From contig NZ_CP136514.1 in NCBI RefSeq assembly GCF_032813545.1, positions 186,001 through 250,000 of the forward strand: a DNA stretch of 64,000 nt, read 5' to 3'. Within the stretch, counting starts at the first letter, position 1, and the number at the start of each line of letters is the position of its first letter. Positions 18,180 to 27,854 of the stretch are shown here, piece after piece. The DNA comes from Nodosilinea sp. E11 (GTDB lineage Bacteria; Cyanobacteriota; Cyanobacteriia; Phormidesmidales; Phormidesmidaceae). The translations under genes were made by a program, and so were the position numbers. The notes beneath the pieces are model-generated. The model saw only the letters and a program-made list of their open reading frames with translations, made no database searches and was not told where the DNA came from.

Positions 18180-18428
18180 ATGGAAATTTCGCATCCCAAC
18201 ATGAAAGCTCTGAGCCCTGAGGAACAGCAAAATCTGAACCGGCTCAAAAGCATCATTGAAAAATCAGTGGCTGATGGTGTACTGACAACCCATGAACTAG
18301 AGCAAATTGCCACCGTAATGGGAGAAAACCACCATATTACGCCCCAGGAACTGCAACTCGTTCACACCCTAATTCGAGAAAAGATCAACCGGGGTGAACT
18401 CGTTGTCGATCGCTCCTTTGATCTCTAG
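18180..18428 (+). CDS. Small soluble helical protein, last gene of the RND operon
   Basis: This 82-residue, mostly helical, charged protein contains LSPEEQQNLNRLKSIIEKS and an HTHELEQIATVMGENHHITP-like pattern suggestive of two short helix pairs. The ATG at 18180 follows AGGAGA and lies 5 bases after the preceding stop, so the two are coupled. No family is recognised; similar short proteins occur in cyanobacteria. No cysteine or catalytic motif is visible. Confidence 0.7.
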   Translation: MEISHPNMKALSPEEQQNLNRLKSIIEKSVADGVLTTHELEQIATVMGENHHITPQELQLVHTLIREKINRGELVVDRSFDL

Positions 18429-18481
18429 AACATTATCAATGCGGATGCGCTCCTTGACTGCCTGTGGTTCCTGGTCTAGTT

Positions 18482-18883
18482 TTATTCACTCCAGTGCAGG
18501 ATTTTGGCGATCTGAGCAGGCAGCGTAACTGGGTCGAAGGGCTTTTCGATCGCCCCTGTGATCCCTAAAGCTTGTAGCTGTTCTGGGGTGAACCAACTGG
18601 CCTTGTCTGTTACCAGTAGAATAGGGCTGGCTTGGGTGAGCGGATAGCTTTTCAACTTTTTGATGAGGCGTCTTTGTCGGATGCTCAGTCCGGGCATTTC
18701 ACACAGCAGCACATCCAGCAAGATTGCATCGGGTTGTTTACTCAGTAGTCGGTTTATTCCTTCATAGGTGAAAGGAATAGAAACGACATTCCAACCCGCC
18801 ATGTAGTTTAAACAGACGCTGATAATTTCCTCTATGCTGTCGTCTTCACTTTCATGAAGTAGCAAAATCAACTTGGCCGACAT
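18482..18883 (-). CDS. Single-domain response regulator (receiver), degenerate acidic pocket
   Basis: This 133-residue protein is one CheY-like receiver domain. The phospho-acceptor Asp is in AILLDVLL, and the conserved Lys is in AIEKPFDP. The N-terminal acidic pair is shifted (LLHESEDDS), and the usual Thr/Ser is in LLVTDKA, so phosphorylation is probable but less certain than in its neighbour. It is the last gene of the minus-strand phosphorelay operon, 179 bases after the other receiver, and could act as a phosphate sink or carrier. Confidence 0.8.
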   Translation of the reverse strand: MSAKLILLLHESEDDSIEEIISVCLNYMAGWNVVSIPFTYEGINRLLSKQPDAILLDVLLCEMPGLSIRQRRLIKKLKSYPLTQASPILLVTDKASWFTPEQLQALGITGAIEKPFDPVTLPAQIAKILHWSE

Positions 18884-19062
18884 TGCTGAAACAGCTCAAT
18901 ACTTAGGATGATATTTAAATCTAAGACAATCTTTTCAATTATTATTAACAGTTCGCTCGCTCATGTTGAGACGGAAAGCGAATTGCCATAATTGGTATTC
19001 ATAGATCAATTGAACAATTAAATAGTATTCCAAGAGTCTAAGAAATTCATAAGATCCCCTGT

Positions 19063-19440
19063 TTAAGGTGACCATCCTAAAAATTTTTCGACTTGAGACC
19101 AAACCGTGACGGGATCAAACGGTTTGGTGATTACCCCAGCAACTTTCATGGCGGCAAAGCGACGACGATCGCTGGGTAGAGCCTTTGCTGTCAGCAATAC
19201 AACCGGAATGACCTGAGTTAGTGGATCTAATTGCAGTTGCTCAAATACCTGAAAGCCATCCATATCGGGCATTGAGATATCAAGCAGAATGGCATCTGGA
19301 GCTTCTAGCCTTGCTTTGCTAAGTCCTTCCGCTCCGGTTGTGGCAGCGATCGTTTCCCATCCAGCAATTTTGCGAATAGCGATCTGAGTTACCTCTTGAA
19401 TTTCCGAGTCATCGTCAATCAGCAGCACTTTTTTAGTCAT
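19063..19440 (-). CDS. Single-domain response regulator
   Basis: This 125-residue CheY-like receiver has the full signature: acidic triad LLIDDDS, acceptor Asp54 in AILLDISMPDMDGF, LLTAKA, and ITKPFDP. There is no output domain. It starts 36 bases after the histidine kinase gene and is probably its direct partner, passing phosphate on or regulating by protein contact. Confidence 0.9.
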   Translation of the reverse strand: MTKKVLLIDDDSEIQEVTQIAIRKIAGWETIAATTGAEGLSKARLEAPDAILLDISMPDMDGFQVFEQLQLDPLTQVIPVVLLTAKALPSDRRRFAAMKVAGVITKPFDPVTVWSQVEKFLGWSP

Positions 19441-19476
19441 TTCACCGTTACCTAAACTATTCTCCTCTTTCCCGGT

Positions 19477-22400
19477 TTATGCTGCGGTTGGCAGCGTAAA
19501 GTAAAAGGTGCTTCCTTGTCCTAAGATGCTCTCAGCCCAAATAGCGCCCTGGTGCTGCTGCACAATACTCTTGCAGATCGCTAACCCCAAGCCCGTTCCC
19601 CCCTTCTGACGAGAATCTGAGGAATCCACTTGCTGGAACCGCTCAAAAATGGTTTCCAGCTTCTCTGGAGGAATCCCCCGTCCCTGATCCGCAACGGAGA
19701 ATACAATGGAGCAAGGGACGATCACAGCATTCTGGGACAGTGGCATGGTAGGGGGAGCAGACGAGAACCTGGAATGTTGAAAACCCCTGCTTGGGCATTC
19801 CTGATCAATTTTATGGGCCAGAGATTGATCGATCACTGCGGCCTTGAGCGACACGGTACTTCCTGGTGGTGAAAACTTAATGGCATTGCTCAGGAGGTTG
19901 GTGAGCAGCTGAACGATCGCATCAGGAGCGGCTTGAACTGAGGCCGATAGGGGCTCCCAAACGAGGGTAACGGTAGCTTGATCGGCAATGGCCTGCACCA
20001 ATTCCACGGCTTGCCCCATCAAATCACAGACGTCGCAAATGTCCAGCACCAGCGGTACTTTACCCGATTCCAACCGCTCCAAATCTAGAATGTCGTTTAC
20101 CAAGCGAACCAGACGATCGGTGCTGTTGAGGGCAACCTGTAGCATCCGCTTGGCGGTCTCCGGTTCATCATTGAGAACGCCGGTTTCTAAGAGGCCAAGT
20201 GAGCCGCGAATCGACGTCAAGGGGGTACGCAGTTCGTGGCTGACCACGGAAATAAATTCTTCTTTCATCACATCTAGCTTGTGGCGATCGCTAATATCCT
20301 GAATCTGGGACACAAAATACAGCGGTTGACCTGCACTATCCTTTACCAGAGAGACGCAAAGCAAAGCCCAGACGGTGGTGCCCTGTTTGTGGACATATCG
20401 CTTCTCCAGTTGACAGGTGCGTCGTTCACCGCTCAACATCTGCTGCGCCAGTTCCAAGTCGCTATCGAGGTCGGCCGGGGGCGTAATGTCCTGGAACGAG
20501 CGCTCCAGCATTTCGGCTTCGCTGTAGCCCAACATTTCGCAGAGCGAGCGGTTGACTTTGAGAAACCGCCCCCCGATGGCCACGAGGGCAATGCCGATCG
20601 CCGCATTATCAAAGGCCTGCCGAAAGCGTTCTTCACTTTCGCGGAGCAATTCTTCCACCTGTTTGCGGGCAGTAATATCTTGAACCACGCCATGCCAGGC
20701 GATCGCCCCGCTAGGGCGTTGTTCAGGTTGCGAGTTGCCCTGTTGCCACTTGATCTGGCCAGAGGGTGTAACAATGCGCCACTCGTGGCAAAACATGTCT
20801 AGGGTCTCAGCACTGTGAGCGGTGGCCTCTAAATAACCGGCCCGATCATCGGGATGGATCTGACTGAGCAGAATCTGGGCATCGGCTAAAACCTGTTCCC
20901 GCGAAACCTCATGCATGCCTTCTACAGCAGCAGAGATGTACTCAAACCACACGCGTCCATCCGGTTCCAGCACGACGGTGTAGATGGTAGTGGGAGACTG
21001 GCGGCTGTATTGTTGCAGCCATTGTTCTGTTCTGCGCAGCTGCGCTTCAATCTGCTTGCGATCGCTAATATCGGTTAGTCGCACGAGCTGCATCCCCTGC
21101 CCGGCGACAAAAATAGGCTTCGCTGCTAAGTTCCCCCAAAAAGATTTGCCTTTTTTGGTAACGTACTCAATCTCTCGGCTCCAAAACCCCTTTTGTTCCA
21201 GTTCCGCCGCGATTTCAGCCAGTTCAGCTTCGGTGTAGGGCTGCTTTTGCAGCGTTGAGCCTTGAATACCAATCAGTTCGGCTTTACTCTCTGCCTCAAA
21301 CAATTCCACAGCGCGTTCATTGCAATCCAAGATTCGGGTGGTTGGGAGTAGTTCTACCAAAAAAATTCCGTCGGTTGACTCGTTAAAAATGACTTCCCGT
21401 AAGTCTCTGGCCTGCACTAGTTCTGTCGTGCGTTCTGCGACCTGCTGCTTCAGCTCTTGCTCGTAATCGGTCTTTAATTGAAAAGACAACTGTAGTTCTT
21501 CTGCCATCTGCTGGAAGGATTGAGAAAGCTGTTTTACTTCCCCCAGTCCACCAATGGGCACCGAGTGAGCAAAGTTATTCTGTGCAATATTACTAGCGGC
21601 AATATTAAGCCGATGGAGTGGACCAGTAATGCGGCGGGCAACCAATACTCCCAGGGCACTCGTTGCCAACAGAGTGCCCCAGCAGAGAAGAATAGTGCGA
21701 GCCTTTTGTGCTTGAATCTCGGCCATAAAGTCAGATTCGGAGATCACCGTAACCAAAAGCCAGTCCAACCCGTAGTTGTCTTTGTAGGGCGTGACTTGCA
21801 CAAACTGTCGCGCACCATCCACTACCAAACTCAGTTGTTGAGCATCCCTAATCGTTTGAAGATTCCCGAACTGTTGAAGGATCTGGTCAGCAATATCCCT
21901 GGTTGGGTGATCCTGGCTATCTACAGCAGGGAGGTAATCGGGTTGGCCATTCACGTGTTTCATTGCCCATTCTTCCGACAAAATGGAGGTGGCAACCAGA
22001 TCCCCCGATCGCTCCATGATGAACATTTGTCCGGTAGGAGATACCTGTAGTGTATTCAGAAATCGGCTAAAGTCTGCCAAAAAATAGTTAGAGGTAAACA
22101 ATCCCTGAGTTTTCCCAGCTGCATTCTGAACGGGAGCGACTGCTAGAATTTGCAAACCTGGTATAACCCGACTAGTAAATACAGGTGTCCAATGTTGTTT
22201 GCCAATAGCTATTGATTGCCGATACCAGGGTAAATCTCGGAAGTCATTCTTGAGCTGATAAATCAATATTTGAGGTTTGCCCTGGGAGTCAACCTGATAA
22301 AATTGACGGTAATTCGGTTCAACTACTTGCAAATAAATCTCTCCCAGCGGAAAGGTTTTACCGGTTAGTTGCTGAATTAAGTCTTGCCCTTCCTCTGAAG

Positions 22401-22797
22401 ATAATCGCCCATACCCCAGCCCGCGCCCCTGTTCACTCCAGTACATAGTACTAGGGACTGATGGGTTTAGTATCATTTGCTGCCAAAGTTGCCGCCGCAG
22501 TTGCTCCAAGTCATTCAGGTTCAAGGTGCCTTGCTCCACCTCGAAATGATTCGCCGCGACCACCTGTTGAGGTGTCCGCAAGTAGTTGTTGAGGCGATCG
22601 CTCACCCGTTCTGAGGTCTGCTCCAGCAGATGGGTAGTCAGGTTCTCGACGGCCTGCTGACCACTGCGGTAGGAGAGATAGCCCACTAGGGCCGTTGCTC
22701 CCGTCGTGAGCAGCACAAACGGAATGACTAGCAACCAGCGCAGCGGAATTTTTGCTGAGTCAATCCGAAGGTACCTGAGGAAATGAGGTGACACCAT
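19477..22797 (-). CDS. Membrane hybrid-type sensor histidine kinase (dCache-HAMP-PAS-PAS-PAS-HisKA-HATPase)
   Basis: This kinase of about 1106 residues has a TM helix near residues 18-40, a dCache-like extracellular sensor to about 360, TM2 (TILLCWGTLLATSALGVLV), HAMP, and three PAS domains (about 470-585, 595-720, 725-845, each ending DISDR- or DITAR-like). HisKA follows with FISVVSHELRTPLTSIRG, then HATPase_c (NLLSNAIKFS, DQGRGIPPEKLETIFERF, GGTGLGLAICKSIV). The ATG at 22797 is preferred over a TTG at 22833 that would overlap the preceding gene. The gap to the RcaC-like regulator is 17 bases. It has no attached receiver, so the neighbouring receivers probably take its phosphate. Confidence 0.9.
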   Translation of the reverse strand: MVSPHFLRYLRIDSAKIPLRWLLVIPFVLLTTGATALVGYLSYRSGQQAVENLTTHLLEQTSERVSDRLNNYLRTPQQVVAANHFEVEQGTLNLNDLEQLRRQLWQQMILNPSVPSTMYWSEQGRGLGYGRLSSEEGQDLIQQLTGKTFPLGEIYLQVVEPNYRQFYQVDSQGKPQILIYQLKNDFRDLPWYRQSIAIGKQHWTPVFTSRVIPGLQILAVAPVQNAAGKTQGLFTSNYFLADFSRFLNTLQVSPTGQMFIMERSGDLVATSILSEEWAMKHVNGQPDYLPAVDSQDHPTRDIADQILQQFGNLQTIRDAQQLSLVVDGARQFVQVTPYKDNYGLDWLLVTVISESDFMAEIQAQKARTILLCWGTLLATSALGVLVARRITGPLHRLNIAASNIAQNNFAHSVPIGGLGEVKQLSQSFQQMAEELQLSFQLKTDYEQELKQQVAERTTELVQARDLREVIFNESTDGIFLVELLPTTRILDCNERAVELFEAESKAELIGIQGSTLQKQPYTEAELAEIAAELEQKGFWSREIEYVTKKGKSFWGNLAAKPIFVAGQGMQLVRLTDISDRKQIEAQLRRTEQWLQQYSRQSPTTIYTVVLEPDGRVWFEYISAAVEGMHEVSREQVLADAQILLSQIHPDDRAGYLEATAHSAETLDMFCHEWRIVTPSGQIKWQQGNSQPEQRPSGAIAWHGVVQDITARKQVEELLRESEERFRQAFDNAAIGIALVAIGGRFLKVNRSLCEMLGYSEAEMLERSFQDITPPADLDSDLELAQQMLSGERRTCQLEKRYVHKQGTTVWALLCVSLVKDSAGQPLYFVSQIQDISDRHKLDVMKEEFISVVSHELRTPLTSIRGSLGLLETGVLNDEPETAKRMLQVALNSTDRLVRLVNDILDLERLESGKVPLVLDICDVCDLMGQAVELVQAIADQATVTLVWEPLSASVQAAPDAIVQLLTNLLSNAIKFSPPGSTVSLKAAVIDQSLAHKIDQECPSRGFQHSRFSSAPPTMPLSQNAVIVPCSIVFSVADQGRGIPPEKLETIFERFQQVDSSDSRQKGGTGLGLAICKSIVQQHQGAIWAESILGQGSTFYFTLPTAA

Positions 22798-22814
22798 AAA
22801 CGACCGTAGGGCAC

Positions 22815-25196
22815 TTACAGCGGATACAAGCAATAACTATTGCGCCCCTTCTCCTTGGCAGCATAAAGCGCCCGATCGGCCATGGCAATTAAATCCGTAA
22901 AAGATTTACCTGCGGAAGGCACTGCACTGGTAATACCCAGGCTCAGGCTAAGGTAACTGTAAGCAGCATCCTCACTATGAGGGATCTTCAGGTGAGCGAT
23001 CGCGTCCTGGATCCGGTCGGCAACGCTAACGGCCCCACTGGCAGAAGTATCAGGTAAAACAAGCACAAATTCCTCCCCACCATAACGGGCAACCTGGTCA
23101 ATTCCAGGTCTAATACATTGTTGCAGCGTGCTAGCCACTTGCTGCAAACAACGATCTCCGGCCAGGTGCCCGTAGCGATCGTTATAAAGCTTGAATTGAT
23201 CCACATCACACAAAATCAGGGAGAGGGAATGTTCTCCTTGCAGTCGTTGCCAAGACTGCTGGAGAAACTCATCAAATGCCCGACGATTGGCAATTTGAGT
23301 CAAGGCATCTACTGTTGCCTGCTGATACAACTGTTGCGTCTGCTGACGGCGCAACCGGTTCACCTGCCGCTGCAAATACGATCGCTCAAGGCGATTGATC
23401 ACCCGGGTCACAAATTCAGAATCGACGATGGGTTTGCGCAGCAAATCATCGGCTCCAGCATCAAACACCTGCTGGATGTAATCGGGTTCCGTGTGAGCCG
23501 TAATCACGAGAATGGGCAGGTCACTATATCGAGTGTCTTGCCGCATCACCCGGCAAAGCTCAATCCCATTGAAGGTGGCCATTTCTACATCTAGCAGCAC
23601 CAGATCGGGATGGGTTTGGGTCAATACCTGCCAGAATCGCTCCGGTTCCTCTAAACTCAAGACCTCCAATCCCCAGGGCTGCAATAGGCGCGTCAAGATC
23701 GGGTGAATGCTGGGGTCATCATCCACAATTAACACCCTTACCTGTTCAGCTTTGGCAGCTTGCATTTGAGGCAATAGCTGCGTGATGGCTTCAAAGAACT
23801 GAGCCGGCGTCAGGGGTTTGACCAGGTATCGTTGGCTGCCCACCCGTGAAGCCACAACATGGCTGATCAAATCATCCTGCTCTGCCAGCATGAGCACCGG
23901 CACCAAAGGAAACTGCTGCTTGATCTCCCGCAGAACATCCAAGTCATGCTCATCTAAGCGACTGCCTCTCGACTCGATCGCGATCGCCGCCGGAACATCT
24001 AAAACATACTGCTGTTGAGCCGGTGACCAATCGGGAACAACCTCGACCCGCAGATCCCAATTACGGACTGCCTGCTGTAACGCCTCTGCCCAATGATCGT
24101 TCTCGCTAATCATGAGTACGAGCGGGTTCAATTGAGATGGAGCGGGTTGGCTGACAGGATTGGGCGGTCGGCTCAGTTGCTGCTGCAGTTCCGCTAACCA
24201 CTGCCCACACTGAGCAGTCTGGCTCTGATCGATAGCTATATCTCCAGCTAACAGGCGATCGAGCGATCGAGCCACGTCAGACGCTCTCTCATATCCGTAC
24301 ATTCCCAAGCTGCCTGCTAACCGATGCACCTCCTGCTTCACCCGCTGCCGCAGTTCCTCGCTCCAGTTACCCGCCAGCAGCATTTGTTCAGCGTCTTTTA
24401 AAAGCAACAGTCGCTGTTGGATGGAATCCTGAAACCGTTCTTGAAGGTGCTCGATTGAGAGGGGGTGATCGGGCTGAGCCTTGCCGTCACGCTCTAGGCT
24501 TTGGTCTGGTACTGGCTCCTGAGACACAGGCTTCAGCCGATAGCCCAACCCATGGACGGTTTCGATCACATCTTGGGGCAATCCTACCGAGGTTAATCGA
24601 TGACGCAAGTCTTTGATCAGATTCGTAACGGCTCCTTCGCTAGGAAAGTTATCAACCGTCCAGAGATGGTCAAGAATAGCACTCCGGCTAAAAACCCGCT
24701 GCGGATACCGCAGAAATAGTTCCAGCAGCATGTATTCTTTCCGCCGCAGCGTAATGTTCTGCTGGTGATACGTGACTCGACACGATACGAGATCAAGACT
24801 CAATGCACCCCAGACAAGGGTTGAAGCAGGGCTATCCGTTTTCCGTCGCAGTAGGGCCCGAATTCTGGCTAACAAATGTTCTGGCTTGCAGGGCTTGATT
24901 ACATAATCATCGGCTCCAGCGTCTAACCCGGCGATCACATCTTCATCCGCCTCCTGCGCTGTTAACATCAGGATCGGGGTTGTGTCGTCCCTAGAGCGAA
25001 TTTCTCGACAGACCTGAACCCCATCCAGTTTTGGCAGGTTCACATCCAGCAGGATCAAGTCGTAATCCCAAAGTTCTGCAAACTCTAACGCGATCGCCCC
25101 ATCAGTTGCCAGGTCAACCACGTGACGATTTTCTGAAAGCGTGGTCGTTAATAAATCACTTGTAAGCTGATCGTCTTCAACAAGTAGAATTTTCAT
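22815..25196 (-). CDS. RcaC-like regulator with added GGDEF: REC, winged helix, Hpt, two REC, GGDEF
   Basis: This protein of 793 residues starts with a receiver (VEDD; Asp51 in LILLDVNLPKLDG; IKPCKP). An OmpR-type winged helix follows (LRRKEYMLLELFLRYPQRVFS, VHGLGYRL), then an Hpt domain with the phospho-His in VHRLAGSLGMYG. Next come a degenerate receiver (no clear acidic pair or acceptor Asp), a canonical receiver (VDDDPSIH, LVLLDVEM, LRKPI), and a diguanylate cyclase (ARYGGEEFVLVLPD, ADRALYAAKEKGRN). REC-DNA-binding-Hpt-REC is the layout of RcaC, the chromatic-acclimation regulator; the terminal GGDEF is extra. It could couple transcription to c-di-GMP synthesis. A TTG at 25202 is an alternative start; the ATG at 25196 is the better choice. 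First gene of the phosphorelay operon. Confidence 0.9.
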   Translation of the reverse strand: MKILLVEDDQLTSDLLTTTLSENRHVVDLATDGAIALEFAELWDYDLILLDVNLPKLDGVQVCREIRSRDDTTPILMLTAQEADEDVIAGLDAGADDYVIKPCKPEHLLARIRALLRRKTDSPASTLVWGALSLDLVSCRVTYHQQNITLRRKEYMLLELFLRYPQRVFSRSAILDHLWTVDNFPSEGAVTNLIKDLRHRLTSVGLPQDVIETVHGLGYRLKPVSQEPVPDQSLERDGKAQPDHPLSIEHLQERFQDSIQQRLLLLKDAEQMLLAGNWSEELRQRVKQEVHRLAGSLGMYGYERASDVARSLDRLLAGDIAIDQSQTAQCGQWLAELQQQLSRPPNPVSQPAPSQLNPLVLMISENDHWAEALQQAVRNWDLRVEVVPDWSPAQQQYVLDVPAAIAIESRGSRLDEHDLDVLREIKQQFPLVPVLMLAEQDDLISHVVASRVGSQRYLVKPLTPAQFFEAITQLLPQMQAAKAEQVRVLIVDDDPSIHPILTRLLQPWGLEVLSLEEPERFWQVLTQTHPDLVLLDVEMATFNGIELCRVMRQDTRYSDLPILVITAHTEPDYIQQVFDAGADDLLRKPIVDSEFVTRVINRLERSYLQRQVNRLRRQQTQQLYQQATVDALTQIANRRAFDEFLQQSWQRLQGEHSLSLILCDVDQFKLYNDRYGHLAGDRCLQQVASTLQQCIRPGIDQVARYGGEEFVLVLPDTSASGAVSVADRIQDAIAHLKIPHSEDAAYSYLSLSLGITSAVPSAGKSFTDLIAMADRALYAAKEKGRNSYCLYPL

Positions 25197-25202
25197 GATC
25201 AA

Positions 25203-25581
25203 AAAATTCAGTTCAAAAACTTATGGCTCTGTAACAGTTTATGTTGATTTTTGAAGCGTGAAGGGAAAAGAAGAAAGAGGGAATCTGGTTAGATAGAGCA
25301 AACTATCAGCTTAGGAATACACCATGAATAGAAACAATTTTATGGCATTGTCCGCTGATTGCCGAGGGGTCGCGAAGCAGTACTGGAAGAAGATGGATGG
25401 CGATGGCGATCGCAACGTATGTTCTTCCACTTGCTCAACGGTTCCACGTCCTAGGGGCATTGTTGGTGCCAGGTATTTGGCAGTGAAGATAACATGGGTG
25501 TGGTTGTTTGGTGAAGTGATCGATAACTTGGAAAAGAACGCGCTTAAACTTGCGCAAACTTTACTGCCTAGCGCAAGATAG
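25203..25581. other. Intergenic region upstream of the phosphorelay operon
   Basis: About 380 bases between the RcaC-like gene and IS debris. Open frames exist on both strands but resemble no family. The first 60 bases are AT-rich and likely hold the operon promoter. No convincing motif was found. Confidence 0.4.
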
Positions 25582-25685
25582 GGTAGAACTCTAGAGGTAA
25601 TGATGCATTGTAGTGGTGAATAAAATTCCACAACAGGCCAATGTGATTACGCAAGCTTTTGGAGAAGGCTGAGCTACGTCTTATA
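25582..25685 (-). mobile_element. IS1-family right-end fragment
   Basis: The minus strand matches 3717-3821 almost base for base: it encodes AFSKSLRNHIGLLWNFIHHY and ends in the inverted repeat GGTAGAACTCTAGAGGTAAT at 25582. The rest of this copy is missing because an IS630 element abuts it at a TA dinucleotide. Confidence 0.75.
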
Positions 25686-26837
25686 TCAAGTCCGGCTAAT
25701 CGACCTTAGAATGGTGAAGTTGAAAGACGAGGATAAGGGTGATGGGACGTCGTCTTACCCTGGCATCACATTTGAGCACCGAGGAACTCGAACAGCGTTA
25801 TAAATCGGCTAAGAGCGGGATTGAACGAGGGCATTATCAGCTGATCTGGCTATTGCAATCGGGCAAGGGTACCGCTGAGGTCTCTGAGATGACCGGCTAC
25901 AGCCGAGCCTGGATTTATGAAGTGGTTAGAAGCTATAACCGTCAAGGCCCGGCGGCGCTTGGCGACCAACGGCAGCACAATCAGGGCAATGGGCAAGTCA
26001 TTCTTGAAGATGAAATGCAGACTTTACTGTACCAAGCCTTGCAAGAGGAACCCCCAGATGGCGGATTCTGGAATGGAGGTAAGGTAGCCGACTGGCTCAG
26101 TGAGCACCTAGGCCGTTCAGTTCATCGCCAACGGGGGTGGGAGATTCTCAAACAAATGGAGTTCTCTCTCAAGGTGCCTCGTCCCGAACATCAGCACGCT
26201 GCCACCGAAGAGGAGCAGCGGGTGTGGGAAAAAAAATCTGCACGCTCAACTGACGGAAATCAAAGTCGCCCATCCCGACGCCGACGTGCAGCTCTGGGCT
26301 ATGGACGAACATCGCTTGGGGCTCCATCCCATCCTGCGTCGGGTGTGGGTCGATAACTGGCTTGGATCGCTCAGTGCTCCCGTCCACTGTCGCTATGACT
26401 GGTTTTGGCTCTATGGCTTTGTCCATCCTCGCAGCGGACAAACCTACTGGTGGCTGTTGCCTCGAGTCAATATCGACCTGTTTAATCGGGCCTTGGCTGA
26501 TTTTGCCGAACACTTTGGCATTGGCCCCAAGCACCGAGTCGTGTTGGTCATAGATCAAGCCGGGTGGCACACGTCAGATCAAGTGGTCGTACCGGAAGGC
26601 CTGCACCTGGCCTTTCTGCCGCCTTACTCCCCGCCTATGCAACCGGCAGAGCGACTCTGGCCTATTCTCAACGAAGCCTTAGCCAACCGGGTGTTTGAGA
26701 CCTTAGATGACCTCTTGGAACGAGTGGAGCAGCGCTGTGTACAACTCCTAAACCTCACCGATTTCATCTCAGGCTTAACCCAGTTCCACTGGTGGAAAGC
26801 GTTTCAATGCTAAGTGTGGTTGATTAAGCGGACTTGA
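25686..26837 (+). mobile_element. IS630-family insertion sequence, copy 1 (1152 bp)
   Basis: The terminal repeats begin TCAAGTCCGGCTAATCGACC on the left and TCAAGTCCGCTTAATCAACC (reverse complement) on the right. TA flanks both sides (25684-25685 and 26838-26839), the target duplication expected for IS630. An almost identical element of the same length is at 57451-58602. The left flank is an IS1 fragment and the right flank another IS630 relic, so it sits in a nest of older insertions. Confidence 0.9.
25742..26813 (+). CDS. IS630-family transposase, expressed by -1 frameshift
   Basis: Two overlapping frames form one transposase. The first (ATG at 25742 after AAGGGTG) encodes helix-turn-helix domains (TAEVSEMTGYSRAWIYEVV, winged part WNGGKVADWL). 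At 26229-26236 a run of eight A residues lets the ribosome slip back one base. The second frame carries the catalytic residues: Asp in AMDEHRLG, Asp in VLVIDQAGWHT, and Glu in PPMQPAERLWPILNE. Copy 2 keeps the same A8 run and arrangement, so frameshifting is probably programmed, not a mutation. Likely active. Confidence 0.85.
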
Positions 26838-26839
26838 TA

Positions 26840-27776
26840 TAAGGGTTCATCGGCGAGTCGCCAAAGCCGTTCTGCCGGCTGTAACTCGGGTGAGTAAGGC
26901 GGCAATACCTCTAGATGAATGCCGTCGGGTATCACTAGATCTTTGCAGGTGTGCCATCCAGCCCCATCTATCACCAGCAAAATCTGCTTATGCGGGCCAG
27001 CCTCAATTTGCTCGGCAAAGGTGGCTAGGGCTTGGTTAAACCAATCGCCATTCACCCGAGGCAGAATCAGCCATTCGGTATCGCCGGTCGTGGGATGAAC
27101 AAACCCGTAGAGGTACGTCCACTCATAGCGTGGGTCAACTAAGGCCAACGGTCGCTGCCCGACTTTGGCCCACACCTTGCGAATAATCGGTTTTAAGCCG
27201 AGGCGATGCTCATCAAACGACCACGCTTCGACGAGAGCTTCAGGATATTGCTGTTCTAGTTCAGCCTTACGCTCCGGGAGTTTCTTTAAAGGCCTCCTGG
27301 GCCTCCGGATCGCCTTTGCGATGCCGGGGACGAGGCACTTGCAGGGATTGCTCCAAGCGCTTGAGATAGTCCCACCCCCGCTGGGGCCAGACCTTAGGCA
27401 CCCCAGTGACTTCAGCGATCACCTGAGCGACCTTAGGCCCACTCCAGACCCCGTCATCGTCGGGTGGGAATTGCAATCGAGCTTCCAAGGCTTCGAACTA
27501 CTTGGGGTTGAGCAGACTACGAGACTGTTGCGGTCGTTGGGCTTTGCGTCGATTGCGCAGGCCAGCAGCGCCATCACGGTTGTACGCTTTCACCACCTCT
27601 CGGGCATAGTCATAGTTCAGCCCAACGGCTTTAGCTGCATCGGTCAGGGTCGTTTGCGTGTGAACTAGCCATAGCAGATGCCAACGTCGAGACTCGACGG
27701 GGTCACCGCCAGCCAGATAGCGCGATTTAAGCTCGTCAGCTGAAAAATGAGGTTCGAGATGGAGGGGTCTAGGCAT
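26840..27776 (-). pseudogene. Second IS630-type transposase, broken and truncated
   Basis: This is a different IS630 relative read on the minus strand. It starts at 27776 after GAGGA with MPRPLHLEPHFSADELKSRY, has a TAG near 27497 (after SLLNPK), continues in the same frame through PQRGWDYLKRLEQSL, then shifts frame near 27285 (at AAAGAAA) into FDEHRLGLKPIIRKVW, VIDGAGWHT and ELQPAERLWRLADEP. The catalytic D, D and E are all recognisable, but the C-terminus is cut where copy 1 of the other IS630 begins. Nonfunctional. Confidence 0.8.
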
Positions 27777-27854
27777 TCCTCAACCCTATACTATTTCGGG
27801 GGTATACAAGTCGGATTTTGTATCAGACAGACCCCTGAGAGCTATATCAGCGTG

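Noticed and set aside
25324..25631. Overlapping frames on both strands upstream of the RcaC-like gene
   Set aside because: Neither resembles a protein family; the minus-strand frame partly reads the IS1 inverted repeat out of its true frame.
27267..27776. Second IS630 as a functional frameshifted transposase
   Set aside because: It has an in-frame TAG besides the frameshift, and its C-terminus is cut off, so it cannot be active.
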